Assembly: GCF_002099425.1 (NCBI RefSeq)
Contig: NW_018344194.1
Span: forward strand, 992,001-1,056,000
Length of the DNA: 64,000 nt
DNA from: Phascolarctos cinereus
Taxonomy: Eukaryota > Chordata > Mammalia > Diprotodontia > Phascolarctidae
Direction of reading: 5' to 3'
Positions 52,260 through 63,270 of this stretch are shown piece by piece (within the stretch, counting starts at the first letter, position 1; each line of letters opens with the position of its first letter). The translations under genes and the position numbers were made by a program. The notes beneath the pieces are model-generated. The model was not told the origin of the DNA. It did not search any database and worked only from the letters and a program-made list of their open reading frames with translations.

Positions 52260-53845
52260 TGTATTGAAGTAGTAAAGCCAGGAATTTCACCCAGATGCTC
52301 TCTCTGACTCCAAATCCAGGCTTCTCCCCAGAATCTCCTTCCCCTCAGAAGGCCAGATAGTCTGAGATCTCATGGTTACTAACTCTCTTGTTACTTCATC
52401 TATGATTTATGGGCAATTTGGGTGTGACCAGTTGGAAGACCGTGGAGTTGAGTTTTGAACCAGACAGGTCCTTCTTGTACTCTGTCTGAAAATTTTAGTC
52501 ACAATGCCAGGTTATTTAACTGCCTCCACTGCTAACCTCCCCCATCAACTGCACCCAGAGCATGAATTGGGGTTGAGCTGTCTGGCTGGCAAACTTCCCT
52601 GGTGGTATCCACCTTAGCATTGAAAATGAGAATCTGGTCCTGTTCGTAGTCCAGGCATCCAAGTGACTTTGTGTTGATACTTACCAGACATCCCCTATGA
52701 CCTAAGCCTGCCTTAGGTCAACACTTTATGGCTGGGCAGATGTGGAAAAATGGATGAGAAGACATGTCAGCCACTATGGTTCAAGGGTGGCAATGGCGTC
52801 ACCAGCACAGGTTGGGGGAAGGCTTTAAGGGCATGAGTACAGAAGCTGAAGAGGCAGCCTCATGCCTGAGACACTTGTCAACTTTGTTCATCTGGCTTCC
52901 AAGCCTACCTTCATAGCTTCCCTACAGATGGCCTAGTGTTAGAACACTGGAAAACAAGAGTGGTCAACTGACCAACATAGCACCCATTAGACAGAAATGC
53001 AGGGGGGGGGGACAGACTGTTTTTCAGAATAGTGCAAGAATAGGAGGCAGACTCCCCATAGTCTTAAATTTGACTAGTCAGAGCTGCAGACACAAAAGGG
53101 AAGATTCCAGGCTACGCATCCCTCTTCATGGAGTGCTCACACATGGGCAGCAAACAGTCTCGTCTGAGTTACTTCTGAATACGTCAGACAACAACAAGTT
53201 AACCAAGGGATATCAAATATCCTAGCCTTGTGAGAATTTCCCTGACTTCTTCCCATATAGAGGTAATCCAGTCCTAACCCTCATCTCTCCAAGGTTAGTG
53301 TTTTCTTTGGGTACCTTGAAGAAGAGAATATTTTCTAGGCAAGGACAGTTATAACACTTCATCAAACAATTAGATAATAAATAAACTGGAAGCTATAGGG
53401 ACTTTGCTGAGCACCTGAGCTCATGTGATCACAAAAGGTCAAGTGCAAGTCTATTGGCCTAGAAACTCCAAGTAGCTCCAAGTTAGAAAAATCGAAAACT
53501 CTACCCAAGCTTGTAGCAGAAGACTGTGTAACTGGAGATTGGCCCCAGCCTCTCTTGTCCAGCACTCTGATCCTAATGGTCCCTGACCCCGCCCAACCCT
53601 GTTGACTAATGGTCCTCCTCTGACTCATTCCATTATTCATTCATGGTATTGTTCTAATCCAACTTAGAGAAGAAATCAATGTGTTTCTTCTTTAGACACC
53701 AAGCTGTTTCACGTGGGCTGAGGCTGTCGCATCCTGCCACCATGGCTATTAGTAGTGGTCATTAAGGTCATTGGTGGGTGACACACTCCTCCTTTTTTAG
53801 GGCCTTTACTGAGCAATCAACATTAAGATGGTTCAGCCCTGACTC
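52260..53845. other. Non-coding stretch, no repeat recognised
   Basis: For about 1.6 kb I recognise no SINE, LINE or simple repeat, which is unusual in this window. Composition is balanced. The minus frame at 53362-53640 is open for 92 codons without a known domain. This could be a decayed repeat I do not know, or host intronic or regulatory sequence. Confidence 0.4.
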
Positions 53846-53847
53846 AC

Positions 53848-54033
53848 ACTTTGGAGTTTAGGTGAGATAGGTATTGACTGCCAGTTCCTTTTTCAGAGTG
53901 AATGACTTCATATTCCTGGTAGGATGGATGATGGCATACGGAGGGCTCAGTTTCTCCTGCATGTCTACGTTGGGATAATGAGGCACCCAAGAGATCCCAA
54001 CCAGGATGGTGGGAATAGCAACCAGCCATTTGG
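53848..54033 (-). other. Exon-like segment, minus strand, unproven
   Basis: On the minus strand a pyrimidine tract (CCCTTTTTTCTATTCTCCAT) and CTAG precede position 54033. The segment then runs 186 bases to a GTGAGT donor-like hexamer at 53847-53842. One frame is open across all 186 bases (from an ATG at 54029, MAGCYSHHPGWDLLGASLS onward). A second frame (WLVAIPTILVGISWVPHYP onward) is open until a TAA shortly before the donor. I recognise no protein family in either. One fully open frame in 186 bases is not rare, so this may be chance. Confidence 0.2.
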
Positions 54034-54239
54034 CTAGAATGGAGAATAGAAAAAAGGGAGATGTGTTAGCAGCCTAGCCACACTGTGGAGGGCTTGCTAG
54101 ACCAAACAGAGAGCTTTGTCACTGAACCCAGAGGCCATAGAGAATGACCTGCTCAAACCTGGGCCTTAGCTGTCTCAATCTGGCAGCTATATGGAGGAAA
54201 GATTGGAAAGGGGAGCAATTGGAGGCAGGGAAACCAATT

Positions 54240-54420
54240 ATGAGGTTATTACAGTAACATTATATAGCACCTACCATGTGCTAAACATTTTAAAAATATT
54301 ATTTCATTTGATCTTCACAACAGTCTTGGGATATAGGTGCTGTTATAATCTCCATTTTAAAGATGAGGAAACTGAGGCAGGCAAAGCTGAAACAACTTGT
54401 CTAGAGTCACACAGACTCTG
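54240..54420 (-). mobile_element. MIR SINE, minus strand
   Basis: ATAGCACCTACCATGTGCTA, TTTCATTTGATCTTCACAAC, TCCATTTTAAAGATGAGGAA and GTCTAGAGTCACACAG. Confidence 0.82.
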
Positions 54421-55385
54421 CTCAAATACATGTGAATGGATATTTTCCCAACATGTTTTTTTTTCCCATTATCTTTACCCACTCCCACTCAAGAGGCCAT
54501 TGCTGATGGTCAGGCTTAACAGTGCTGCTGGACCTTCTCAGCCTGCATAGCTACTAGTCACTCCATCATCTCATTCACCCCAGGAAGCATCACTTGGCCC
54601 TACCATGGGTTTGCCTTAATTTCTGAGCTTTTTAAAGCTTTCTCCCTAGGATCAGTTTGGCCTCCAGTCATCTGATGGGTCATCATACAAAGAGCCCCCA
54701 TGCTTCTGAATGTCCCTCCAGAGCTCCAAAGGCAAGCCCAACCCCTCCCCCCCAGCAGCTTTCTCAATCTCTCAGGCTCCCTAGACCCATCACCAACAGA
54801 GGATCTAATTGAGGTGACTGGAAATGTCTCATTACTCCAGGGGGGTAGTTTGAATGGTTCAATTATTTCACTGTGGGGGCCTTGCACCTTTCCCACTAAA
54901 TTATGGCTGGGGTGCCCAAAGAAATGAAACCTGGGCCTAGAGAAGTCTCTGACTTGGAGATAAATTACAGCGTGAATTAATTCCTTACAAAAGTATCTGG
55001 GGAGAGTTTCTTTTCCAGTTGGCTAAAGATAATTGTACCTGTTGAGATTCCTGGTGGCACAGAATATTCTCATCAAATGTGTTCCCTCTGTTCATTGTTT
55101 GCCCTGTGGGCTTTCCAGGACACCAGGAGTTTGCAACTATTTTCAGGGAATTTTTTTCTTGTGTGTGCCATGGAACTTACATACACAAATTTTTTTTTCC
55201 AATTAGACATTATCTGAGCCCTGGGTAAATTGGGTAGGAGTTTTAGGATTGGAGTATCTGGTATTTTCTCTTGCTCTCTCCCAAAGAAAGCTTATTCCTT
55301 ATTGAAATTTCCTACTTAATTTCTTTGCTTAGTGGTGGGAGCCTTATTTGAGGAAGGATGCTGACAATCTGGAGGTCACCTAGGG
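54421..55385. other. Non-coding stretch, unassigned
   Basis: Segment 54950-55200 is AT-rich and unique-looking. No gene. Frames at 54600-54927 on both strands are mutually antisense. Confidence 0.4.
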
Positions 55386-55389
55386 GAAG

Positions 55390-55820
55390 ATGGGGAGGGT
55401 CCTGAAGGCTTGCCATAAAAGGACTGGTTGAAGGAAATGAAGATGCTTGACCTGAAAGAAAAGAACACTTGGGGTGGGGGGGGGTAAGGAAAAGCACTAT
55501 AACTGTCCTCGAGTATTTGAAGAGACCTTACTTGGAAAAGGGATGAGACTGGGTTTTTCTCCTCTTGTCCTCCAAGTGGAAACTAAGGGTAATGGGTGGG
55601 TGGTAAAGGAATGAAGTTCTGTGTTTGACTTGCTGACATAGCTGGCCAAAATTGGAATGTCTAGAGAGGCAATGGGTCCCATCTCTCTGGAGTTCTTCAA
55701 TCAGGATTTGTGATAAAAGGCATTTTTGGTCAGGTTTGACCAGGTTCATTCGTGAGCTGTACAAGATGGCCCCTGAGCTCCCTTCCACCTCTTGGCTTCT
55801 GTCATCCCAGGATCACGTCA
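55390..55820 (+). mobile_element. L3/CR1 LINE 3' end, plus strand
   Basis: AGTATTTGAAGAGACCTTAC, CTCTTGTCCTCCAAGTGGAA, GTTTGACTTGCTGACATAGC, CTCTCTGGAGTTCTTCAATC, AGGATTTGTGATAAAAGGCA and TGAGCTCCCTTCCACCTCTT follow the sense CR1/L3 order. Confidence 0.75.
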
Positions 55821-56785
55821 GGGCAACAACAAATATTCCAGGACTTGCTTTAAGGGTTCTTGGAGAACAAAGGTAACTATGCCACAGTAACCAGATCATT
55901 GTGGATAGAAATGCCCCATTGCTTATGACAACCACCTGCTGAGTGAGCCCTTCTCATTTCATGAAGAAGAAGAGGAGATGAACCCAAATGAGACACATGT
56001 TTATGACTCACATGAGATAAATTATCACCATGTGAAGAGACAGTACTGCCACCCTGAGCACCCCAATGAGAGAGGAGTCTTCAGGAGCGTGCAAAAAGAG
56101 ACAGTGTCTAAGCTGAGCAAAATATCAAGCAAGGATGATGCAAGAATCAAGCTGAAGACTCAGTTCTTGTCCACTGATTCTCCTCTGCCCCTCCTGCTTT
56201 CTCAAGGGAGAGATTAATCTGGTTTTTCCCCCCAGTCCGGGTGCTTCATGATTCTGTTTTGTTTTCTGTTTCATTATTTATTTTCAAAGAAACCACATTC
56301 TTTAAGATAACTTCATCATTCATGGAAGTACTGATTGGTGTGTGTGTCACTAGAGGGATTAAATATAGCTGAGATAGAGGCTGTAGATTAAGATGCACGA
56401 AGGAGAGAGACTGATAGGCTTCGTGACTGTGGGGAGACTTTTCCTGCCATAAAATTGCAGAGGCTGCTGTAAGGGAAACATTGTCTTGAAACTCCTTCAA
56501 AGCAGAGAGAACTTGTTAATTTGTATCAATACCTCTAACAGAAAGGTCTGAGGCAGAGCCAGGGAGGGGCAAAGGCTGGAATCAGGCTGCAATTGTCTCA
56601 GATATTCCTCTTTTTATTCTTCCTGAGGCAGGTTAAAAAAAAATGGTGGAGCCACAGGCATTGACTGGGGGAAAGTCACTCCTGAAAGGGAAGGATGGGG
56701 AAAGAGTGATGACATTTTAAGAAGGCCAGGAGCCAGCCAAGAGGAAGTAGCTAGCTTTCCTACTAAACCAAATATCTTCTGTCTT
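55821..56785. other. Non-coding stretch with an unexplained open frame
   Basis: At 55978-56217 the plus strand is open for 79 codons and open further upstream to a stop near 55904. Residues include NETHVYDSHEINYHHVK and SKLSKISSKDDARIKLK. It is not low complexity and not LINE-like, and I recognise no family. No good splice acceptor precedes it. The rest is unassigned. Confidence 0.35.
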
Positions 56786-56949
56786 CAAACAATGCTAGAG
56801 CAGAACTATCCATTGCCACTGGGCTGCTGTATCTCCTTACTTCAAAATTACTATCAAGACCACCTAGAAATTATAGAACTGATCAAATTCAATCCATTTT
56901 TTTCAATCCTTTCTTACTCCTATTCAATCCATTTCTGTTTCATTGCTTC

Positions 56950-57035
56950 TCATCCCATTCCATCCCATCCCATTCCATTCTACCCTATCTCATCCCATCC
57001 TATCCCATTTCATGTTATTCTAACCCATCCCATTC
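56950..57035. repeat. (CATCC/CATTC)n pentamer repeat
   Basis: About 85 bases of CCCAT/TCCAT units (TCATCCCATTCCATCCCATC) with drift at both ends. Confidence 0.93.
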
Positions 57036-57320
57036 AATGATTAGAGCCATTCCATTCTCAAAATATCTCGTCCACTCTAGTTAAATCCAACACCAACCAG
57101 TGGCTATTTCTCTCTGTGGACCATTATTCTCTGTGTTGCGCTTTCTGAAAATACACTTGTGTCTCTCAATTAGCTATCAGGATAGCAAAAATCCAAAGCA
57201 TAGCAGTCTGGCCCAAGAGAGTCCAAGAACCTGTCAAAATGGAGTCATGAAACTACTCCATCTCTAGAACAAGGTGTCAAATGATGACCAAACTCATGTC
57301 CTTTTCCCCATTAGGCTGAG
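57036..57320. other. Non-coding spacer
   Basis: Unassigned. No gene. Confidence 0.35.
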
Positions 57321-57324
57321 TGAT

Positions 57325-57625
57325 AAGAGGAAGAGAGAAAGGAGAGAAAAAAGGTGAGAGCAAAAGAAGGGGCAGAAAATAATAATAATAAAAAAAAAGA
57401 ATGGAGTGAAGAGGGTCCAAAGGACAGGAGAAAGAATGGAGGAGGAGAGAATATGAAAGGGAAGGGCGTAGAAAATGAAAGGAGTGGTGAGAGAGCAGAA
57501 GTAAAGAGAGATATGGAAGGGGAGCAGCAAAGGAGAAGAAACAAAGGTGAGAGGAGATAGGAGAGCAGGAAGAGGATGGGAAGAGTGAGAAGAAAAGACA
57601 TCAGGAAAAAAAGGGAGGGGAGGAG
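57325..57625. repeat. Degenerate purine-rich tract
   Basis: About 300 bases are mostly G and A (GGAGGAGAGAATATGAAAGG) with a few pyrimidines and an AATAATAATA run. The Ser/Leu/Phe-rich minus frames are due to this composition. Confidence 0.85.
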
Positions 57626-57984
57626 GGAGAGAAGAGCTCAAAGCCCAACGAGCCCACCTGCCATCGTGGCAGCATTTGTTCTCCTTCAACCTTTATCCTC
57701 CTCACCTGGAGAGAAAACCTTTCTCTGGCGTTCGCTTTGGTCCACTTCAAAATGAAAGCTTTGTTCTCAACAATGAAATGCCAACTTGAGTCCATGCTAT
57801 GTTTTCTGCCTCCTGCATCAGTGTTCCCTTTCTTTTCTTGTATCCACCCACTCATGCCAAGTCAAAGTTCACTTTTTTTCCTATAAGAAAGCCACAGACT
57901 CAGTCTAGGCTTTGCATGGGGGAATCTAGAGCATCATAGACCCATACCTAGAAGAGATGTCAGAGGCCACTTAGTGATAGTGTC

Positions 57985-58170
57985 AGAAACTCAGAGTTGA
58001 AAAGAACTTTGGAGGCCATTGAATAAAATCCCTCATTGTATGGAGGAGGAAAGTGATGTCTACGAAGGTGCACTGACTTGTCCAAGGTCACACAGGCAGT
58101 AAGTGTCAGGGGTAGGACTTGGACTCAGACCTGTGACCCCATAAGAAACTTTCATTCTGCCATGCCACGG
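57985..58170 (-). mobile_element. MIR-type SINE, minus strand
   Basis: GTGTCAGAAACTCAGAGTTG, CTTGTCCAAGGTCACACAGG and GGACTTGGACTCAGACCTGT. Confidence 0.8.
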
Positions 58171-58179
58171 TACCTTCCA

Positions 58180-58400
58180 TACCAAGCATTGCAGGAGATA
58201 TCTAGCCACATCCATACCTGACCAAGTATTCCCTCTACAACAGCTCCAAAAGATAGTCATCCAGTCCACTCTTGGAGGCTTCCATTGCCAGGGAACTCAC
58301 TACTTCTCAAAGGGGATCCATGCTACTTTAGGACATCGTTAGGAAGTTTTCTATTCCTTTACACCTAGTCCTGCTCCCTGGAGCCCAATAAAGCTCCAGC
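58180..58400 (-). mobile_element. L3/CR1 LINE fragment, minus strand
   Basis: CATCCAGTCCACTCTTGGAG, GGCTTCCATTGCCAGGGAAC, TCACTACTTCTCAAAGGGGA and TTAGGAAGTTTTCTATTCCT. Confidence 0.82.
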
Positions 58401-58661
58401 TGAACTATATCTCTTAGTTATGTTGCAGGCATTTTTAGAACAAACAAATACTCGACAGAAACTTGCCTGAACAAGAACAATTGTCCTAGTTAGTTTCCAA
58501 GCTCCCTGGGCGGGCAGGGACATTAGTAGACTGGGAGGTAAAGGGATCTTGCACTTTATTGGAAACTTACAGGCAGAGTTTTTTACTATCATCTGGTGCC
58601 TCCTCTGACCTGCACCACCACCCTGGTGGTGTTGGACCCCAAGGAAAACCTCTAGGTCTCA

Positions 58662-58735
58662 AGAGAATGGATGGATGGATGGATGGATGGATGGATGGAT
58701 GGAATAGATGAGTGGGTGGGCGGGTGGACGGATGA
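58662..58735. repeat. (GGAT)n tetramer repeat
   Basis: GGATGGATGGATGGATGG followed by diverged units. It directly abuts the left copy of the 206-bp duplication. Confidence 0.92.
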
Positions 58736-58909
58736 AATCTGGGAGTGAGGAGGAGAGTACAGTCCTCAGCACAGCTGTTCCAAGCCCTCAAGTTCAAGAA
58801 GAATACTTCAGGGACAGAAGAAGATCAAAGAGAGAACGCACTTCACCAAATGCACTATGAATGCACCAACCAACTCGGATTTATAAGAGCAACATACAAA
58901 ATAGAGATG
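58704..58909. repeat. 206-bp duplication, left copy
   Basis: Positions 58704-58909 match 59235-59440 at 203 of 206 bases by eye, with no gaps. The differences are C/T, G/A and A/T changes. It begins in ATAGATGAGTGGGTGGGCGG and ends in AACATACAAAATAGAGATG. It contains an open frame starting MRRRVQSSAQLFQALKF at 58745 that shows no known domain. Confidence 0.95.
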
Positions 58910-59234
58910 CAAAGCCAGGAAACCAACAATGAGACAAGAGAGTGGCGTGGTCCCATAAAAACAGTATTTATCAATCTCAAAATGAACTAAGGTTGGAGAG
59001 GAAGTTCAGGACAATTTTAAGGTATTTTAAGAGAAAAAAGAGGCTCAAAGAGGGCATAAGACCACTTACTCAATGTATGACCTTAGGAAAGTCATTAGCC
59101 TTGTAACCCCAAACTCTCTTCTTGGTCCTTGGCCTCCCTCCAATCCCTTGACCCATCTTCTTTCTCAGGCTATGCCCCCTGCACCAGCTTCCCCATCTTA
59201 CCTCCTTGGTAACTCTCCATCATCCTCGTAAGGT
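58910..59234. other. Spacer between duplicated copies
   Basis: 325 bases present once. A weak SINE core (GTATGACCTTAGGAAAGTCA) lies near 59078. The rest is unassigned. Confidence 0.5.
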
Positions 59235-59440
59235 ATAGATGAGTGGGTGGGCGGGTGGATGGATGAAATCTGGGAATGAGGAGGAGAGTACAGTCCTCAG
59301 CACAGCTGTTCCAAGCCCTCAAGTTCAAGATGAATACTTCAGGGACAGAAGAAGATCAAAGAGAGAACGCACTTCACCAAATGCACTATGAATGCACCAA
59401 CCAACTCGGATTTATAAGAGCAACATACAAAATAGAGATG
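59235..59440. repeat. 206-bp duplication, right copy
   Basis: Near-identical to 58704-58909 and offset by exactly 531 bases. An L2 copy follows it. Confidence 0.95.
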
Positions 59441-61460
59441 GCCCAAAGCTCAGTTTTGTGTCATTCCCACCACACACTGCCTTCGCTCCTACTCACGTGC
59501 TGCTGAACCAAGCTAGAGAAAAACCACAAAACTGTGCCTTGGAGCCAGCACAAATGGGTGTTATGTAACCTCAACTAGCCCCTCACCGCTGCTAGACAAT
59601 CCTTTCCCACCTCCCTATTCAAGTGGGTATCCCACTCACCACAGCTGCTCTAGCAAACACCCTCATCCTCAAATATTGAATGGCTCCCCTGCCCCCACAC
59701 TCTCAGCTGAGAAACTTCAGGCCATTGAAGAAGGGCCCTCTCTTCTCCCCTCCTCCTCACATCCCATCACTCAAGTGCCTTTGGCCCCTCTGTCCTCCTT
59801 CACCCCATCTAACATGGAAGAGTGGCCTTATTCCTCACCAAGGCACAGCCTTCTACTGTTCAAGGGATCCCATCCCATCCTGCCTCCTCCAGCAGATTGC
59901 TCCCTTTGTCACCCCCACTGTCTCATTTGTTTTCAATCTCTTCCTGCCTACTGGCTCCTTTTCTACTGCTTGTAAGCATGCTGTGTCTCCTCGATCCTCA
60001 AAAACTCCTCCCTTGGTCCTTCACTCCCCAGTAGCTACTGCCCCTATCTCTTCTCCCTTCTGAAGCTAATTCCATCGAGGTCATCTCTGATAGGCACTTC
60101 CACTTCCTCTCCTCTTACTCTCTTCTTAACCCTTTACCATCCAGCTTCTGACCTCACAGTCCACCAAAACTGCTCTCTCCAGAGTTACCAGTGGTCTCTC
60201 GGCAGCCAAAGCCAATGGCCTTTTCTCTGTCTGCCTCTGTCTCCATCTCCCTGCAGCCTTCGACACTGGTGGCTCCCCCTCTTCTCCTGGACGCTCGCTC
60301 CTGCCTAGGTTTTCTGGACACCACTCTGGCCCAGTTCTCCTCCCTCTCCTCTTCCCTCTCCTCCTCTGTCTCTTTTGCTGGATCTTCATCCAGGTCATGC
60401 CTGCTAAAGCTGCATGTTTCTCAGTGCTCTGTCTTGGGCCCTCTTCTTCCTCCCTTTCACTTGGCAATCTCAGCAGCTACCATGGCTTCAATGACTATCG
60501 CTATTTGGATGATGCTCCAGTCTCCTCATTCTCCTGACCAGTTCTGCATCTCCACCTCAGTTTGGATGTCCCCCACACACCCTAAGCTTGCAGTGTCCCA
60601 AACCAACTCATTATCTCTCCTTGCCCGCTCCCTCCCAGACTCCCTTATTCCTTCTGAGGGCGCCACCACCATCCCGGTCACCTAGGTGGGTCAGCCTTGA
60701 CTCTTTACTCTCACCCCCAAATCGAGTCTGTCGACAAGGCCTGTGGTTTGTATCTTTGTGACATCCCTTGCATGTGCCCCCTTCGAAGTCTCCTCTGATA
60801 CTGCCACCATCCCTGTGCGAGCCCTCTTTTCCTCACGCCTGGTTTGCCTGCCACAAGTCTCTTCTCATTCCAGCCCAAACTCCACTCAGCTGTCAAATCG
60901 ATCTTCTTGAAGAGAAGGTCTGACCATGTTACCTCCCTCCTTTCCCCCATCCCCGATTCAAGAAACCCCAGGGGCTCGCTAGTTCCTCCAGGATCTTGTG
61001 TGCAATCCTTTGTTTGGCATTCACAGCCCTTCCTAAGCTGACCCTTTCCTGCCTTTCCCATCTTCCTGCACCTTCCTCTCCTCCACGTACTCTGTGAGCT
61101 GGTGACACTGGCTTCCTGGCCGTTCCACCCCTCGGCCGATTCCAGGAACATTGGCTGCCTCGTTCCCATGCCAGCAGTGTTCTCTCTCCTTGTCTCTGCC
61201 TCCCCATTTCCCCGACTTCCTTCAAGCCTCAATTACAACCCCACCCCCTGCAAGAAGCCTCGGCTAGAGCTGCTGAGCAGCGCCAGCGCACCCCGGCCGC
61301 GTCGGCTTTGCACATGATTGTCTGCAGCTTGTGTTCCTCGGTTTACCGTGAGCTCCTCGAGAGCAGTGGCTGTTTGGGGCTCTCTTTTGTGTCCCCAGTG
61401 CCGAGCACCACACCTGGTCCACAGCAGACGCTCAACGAATGCTCGTTGACTAACGACTCA
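59441..61460 (+). mobile_element. L2 LINE, about 2 kb, plus strand
   Basis: The longest plus-strand L2 here. It runs from upstream of the reverse transcriptase to the tail: CTCTCAGCTGAGAAACTTCA, GGCCATTGAAGAAGGGCCCT, CCAATGGCCTTTTCTCTGTC, a CTGTCTCTTTTGCTGGATCT block (SVSFAGSSS), GTCTTGGGCCCTCTTCTTCC (VLGPLLP), then NDYRYLDDAP in place of YHLYADDS at about 60497. The 3' region has CTGACCATGTTACCTCCCTC, TTCTTCCTCGGTTT-like text, GTGAGCTCCTCGAGAGCAGT and ACGAATGCTCGTTGAC. CpG density is higher than in its neighbours. No frame stays open through the domain. Confidence 0.88.
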
Positions 61461-61461
61461 G

Positions 61462-61560
61462 AGCTTCGGTGTCATCATCCATAAAATGGGGGTGATGCTA
61501 CTTGCTAATAGGATCATTGGGAGGAGAGCAGTTATTATCAGAGGTGCAGAGCCAAAAGTT
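61462..61560 (+). mobile_element. MIR SINE 3' half, plus strand
   Basis: TCATCATCCATAAAATGGGG and GTGATGCTACTTGCTAATAG. It abuts the L2 tail. Confidence 0.65.
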
Positions 61561-61571
61561 TCCACATTTAG

Positions 61572-61765
61572 AGGAATACACATTGAAACCTAGAAAGGAC
61601 TTTGGAGAATGATGAATTCACCCCTCTCAATTGAGAGGTGAGCTATTAAAGACTCAAAAAGGTTAAAACTCTTGCTAGGCTCATGTGGGTATAAGTATCT
61701 GAAGTGGGATTTGAACCCAGGGCTTCCTGAATTCCCTTCCCATGATGCTTCATTTTGTTTGATCC
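61572..61765 (-). mobile_element. MIR-type SINE, minus strand
   Basis: ACCTAGAAAGGACTTTGGAG, GGTTAAAACTCTTGCTAGGC, GGGATTTGAACCCAGGGCTT and CCCATGATGCTTC. Confidence 0.78.
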
Positions 61766-62238
61766 TGAGTTTCTTAAACTGGGGCTGGGGGGGGGAGGGT
61801 TCCCATGGCTGGGCTCTGGACTGGGGATGTGAGGCTGACAGAGTCTGTCCTTGAGGAGGGAAGGCTCTTCCCAGAAGACAGGAGCTCCCATGGCTGTGCT
61901 CAAGCAAGAACACAGTTGGGCCTAAAGCCCATGCCTTCCTTGGGCCTTTACCACGGTATAAGAAACTCTCTGAATCCCAACACTCTGGTGAAGTGCCCAT
62001 GGAATGCTCAGAAGCTAGTGCCAGGCCTCCTCCTCCCCCACCAGCTTGTCCTTGGAGACCCTCCCTTTCAGCTGAGGTGGCTCTTCCCTGAGAAGGGCTG
62101 ACCTTTGCTCCCAAGGAACATTGAGGCTTCTTCATCCAAAGATGACAATCTGTTCAGAACACATGAGTCACAAACACAATCTGCTCTGCAAGCAGCACAA
62201 ATATTTTCCACAGGGGCCTGTCCAAGGGACATGAAACT
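61766..62238. other. Non-coding stretch, unassigned
   Basis: The 181-codon minus frame at 61590-62135 spans the SINE and this stretch. It has no domain and is not called. No gene. Confidence 0.45.
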
Positions 62239-62239
62239 G

Positions 62240-63270
62240 CGTGTGAGTCTGCTGTGTGAGTGAGTGTGTGTCTGTGAGTGTGAACATGTGTGTTTGTGAG
62301 TGTGTCTGTGTCTGTGTGCTAGTGTGTAAGCCTTATGAGTATGTGTGTGTGAGTGGAGGTATGTGTGTTTGTGAGTCTGTATATGTATAAGGGGATTGTG
62401 AATGTGTATTTGTGAGTTCATATGTTACAAGTATGTGTATATGTAAGTGTGAGTATGTGTGTGAGTGTGTAAGCCATATGAGTGTGTGTCTGTGAGTGTG
62501 AGTATGTGTGTGAGTGTGTAAGCCATATGAGTGTGTGTCTGTGAGTGTATGTGTGTTTGTGAGTGTGTCTGTGTCTGTGTGCTAGTGTGTAAGCCATATG
62601 AGTATGTGTGTGTGAGTGGAGGTATGTGTGTTTGTGAGTCTGTATATGTATGAGGGGATTGTGAATATGTATTTGTGAGTTCATATGTCATGAGTGTGTG
62701 TATATGTGAGTGTGAGTATGTGTGTGAGTGTGTAAGCCACATGAGTGTGTGTCTGTGAGTGTGAGTATGTGTGTGAGTGTGTGAGCCATATGAGTGTGTG
62801 TATCTGTGAGTGTGAACATGTGTGTTTGTGAGTGTCTGCGTATGTATGCGAGTGTGTAAACCGTATGAGTATGTGTGTGGGAGTGGAGGTATGTGTGTTT
62901 GTGAGTCTGTATATGTATGAGGGGATTGTGAATGTATTTGTGAGCTCATGTTATGAGTGTGTGTGTCTGTGAGTGTATGTGTGTTTCTGAGTGTGTCTGT
63001 GTATGTGTGTGAGGGTATTGTTTGTGACTATGTTTTATGGGTGTATATGAGTATGTGTGTGTGATTGTGACTGTGCATGAGTACATGTGTGAGTGTGTGT
63101 ATCTGTGAGAGTGAGTATGTGTGTTTGGAAGTGTGGGAATCTGCATACATGAGTGAGGATTTTGTTTCAACGTGTATATTATGTGAGTGTGTGTGGGTAT
63201 ATATGAGTATGTGTGTGTGTGTCTGTGAGCATGAGTACATGTGTTTGTGTGTGTCCGAGTGTGTGAGTTT
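62240..63270. repeat. TG-rich minisatellite with ~265-bp higher-order units
   Basis: About 1 kb of GTGTGAGT-type units. GAGTGGAGGTATGTGTGTTT occurs at 62351, 62614 and 62881, a spacing of 263 and 267. Each time it is followed by GTGAGTCTGTATATGTAT and GGGGATTGTGAAT. Shorter, more decayed units continue to 63270. The His-Thr minus frames (for example 62425-62949) reflect in-phase repetition, not a protein. Confidence 0.93.

Noticed and set aside
52260-53845. Ancient LTR element
   Set aside because: No paired terminal repeats, primer-binding site or polypurine end could be found by eye. I leave the stretch unassigned.
60191-60685. 164-codon plus frame
   Set aside because: It lies within the L2 reverse-transcriptase region and its residues follow L2. 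It is not a host gene.
61255-61315. CpG-island promoter
   Set aside because: The CpG cluster is only about 60 bases long and lies inside the L2 copy.
61590-62135. 181-codon minus frame
   Set aside because: It crosses a SINE and unique sequence without any recognisable domain.
62240-63270. CRISPR-like array
   Set aside because: The units are TG-rich with no unique spacers between constant repeats, and the host is a mammal.
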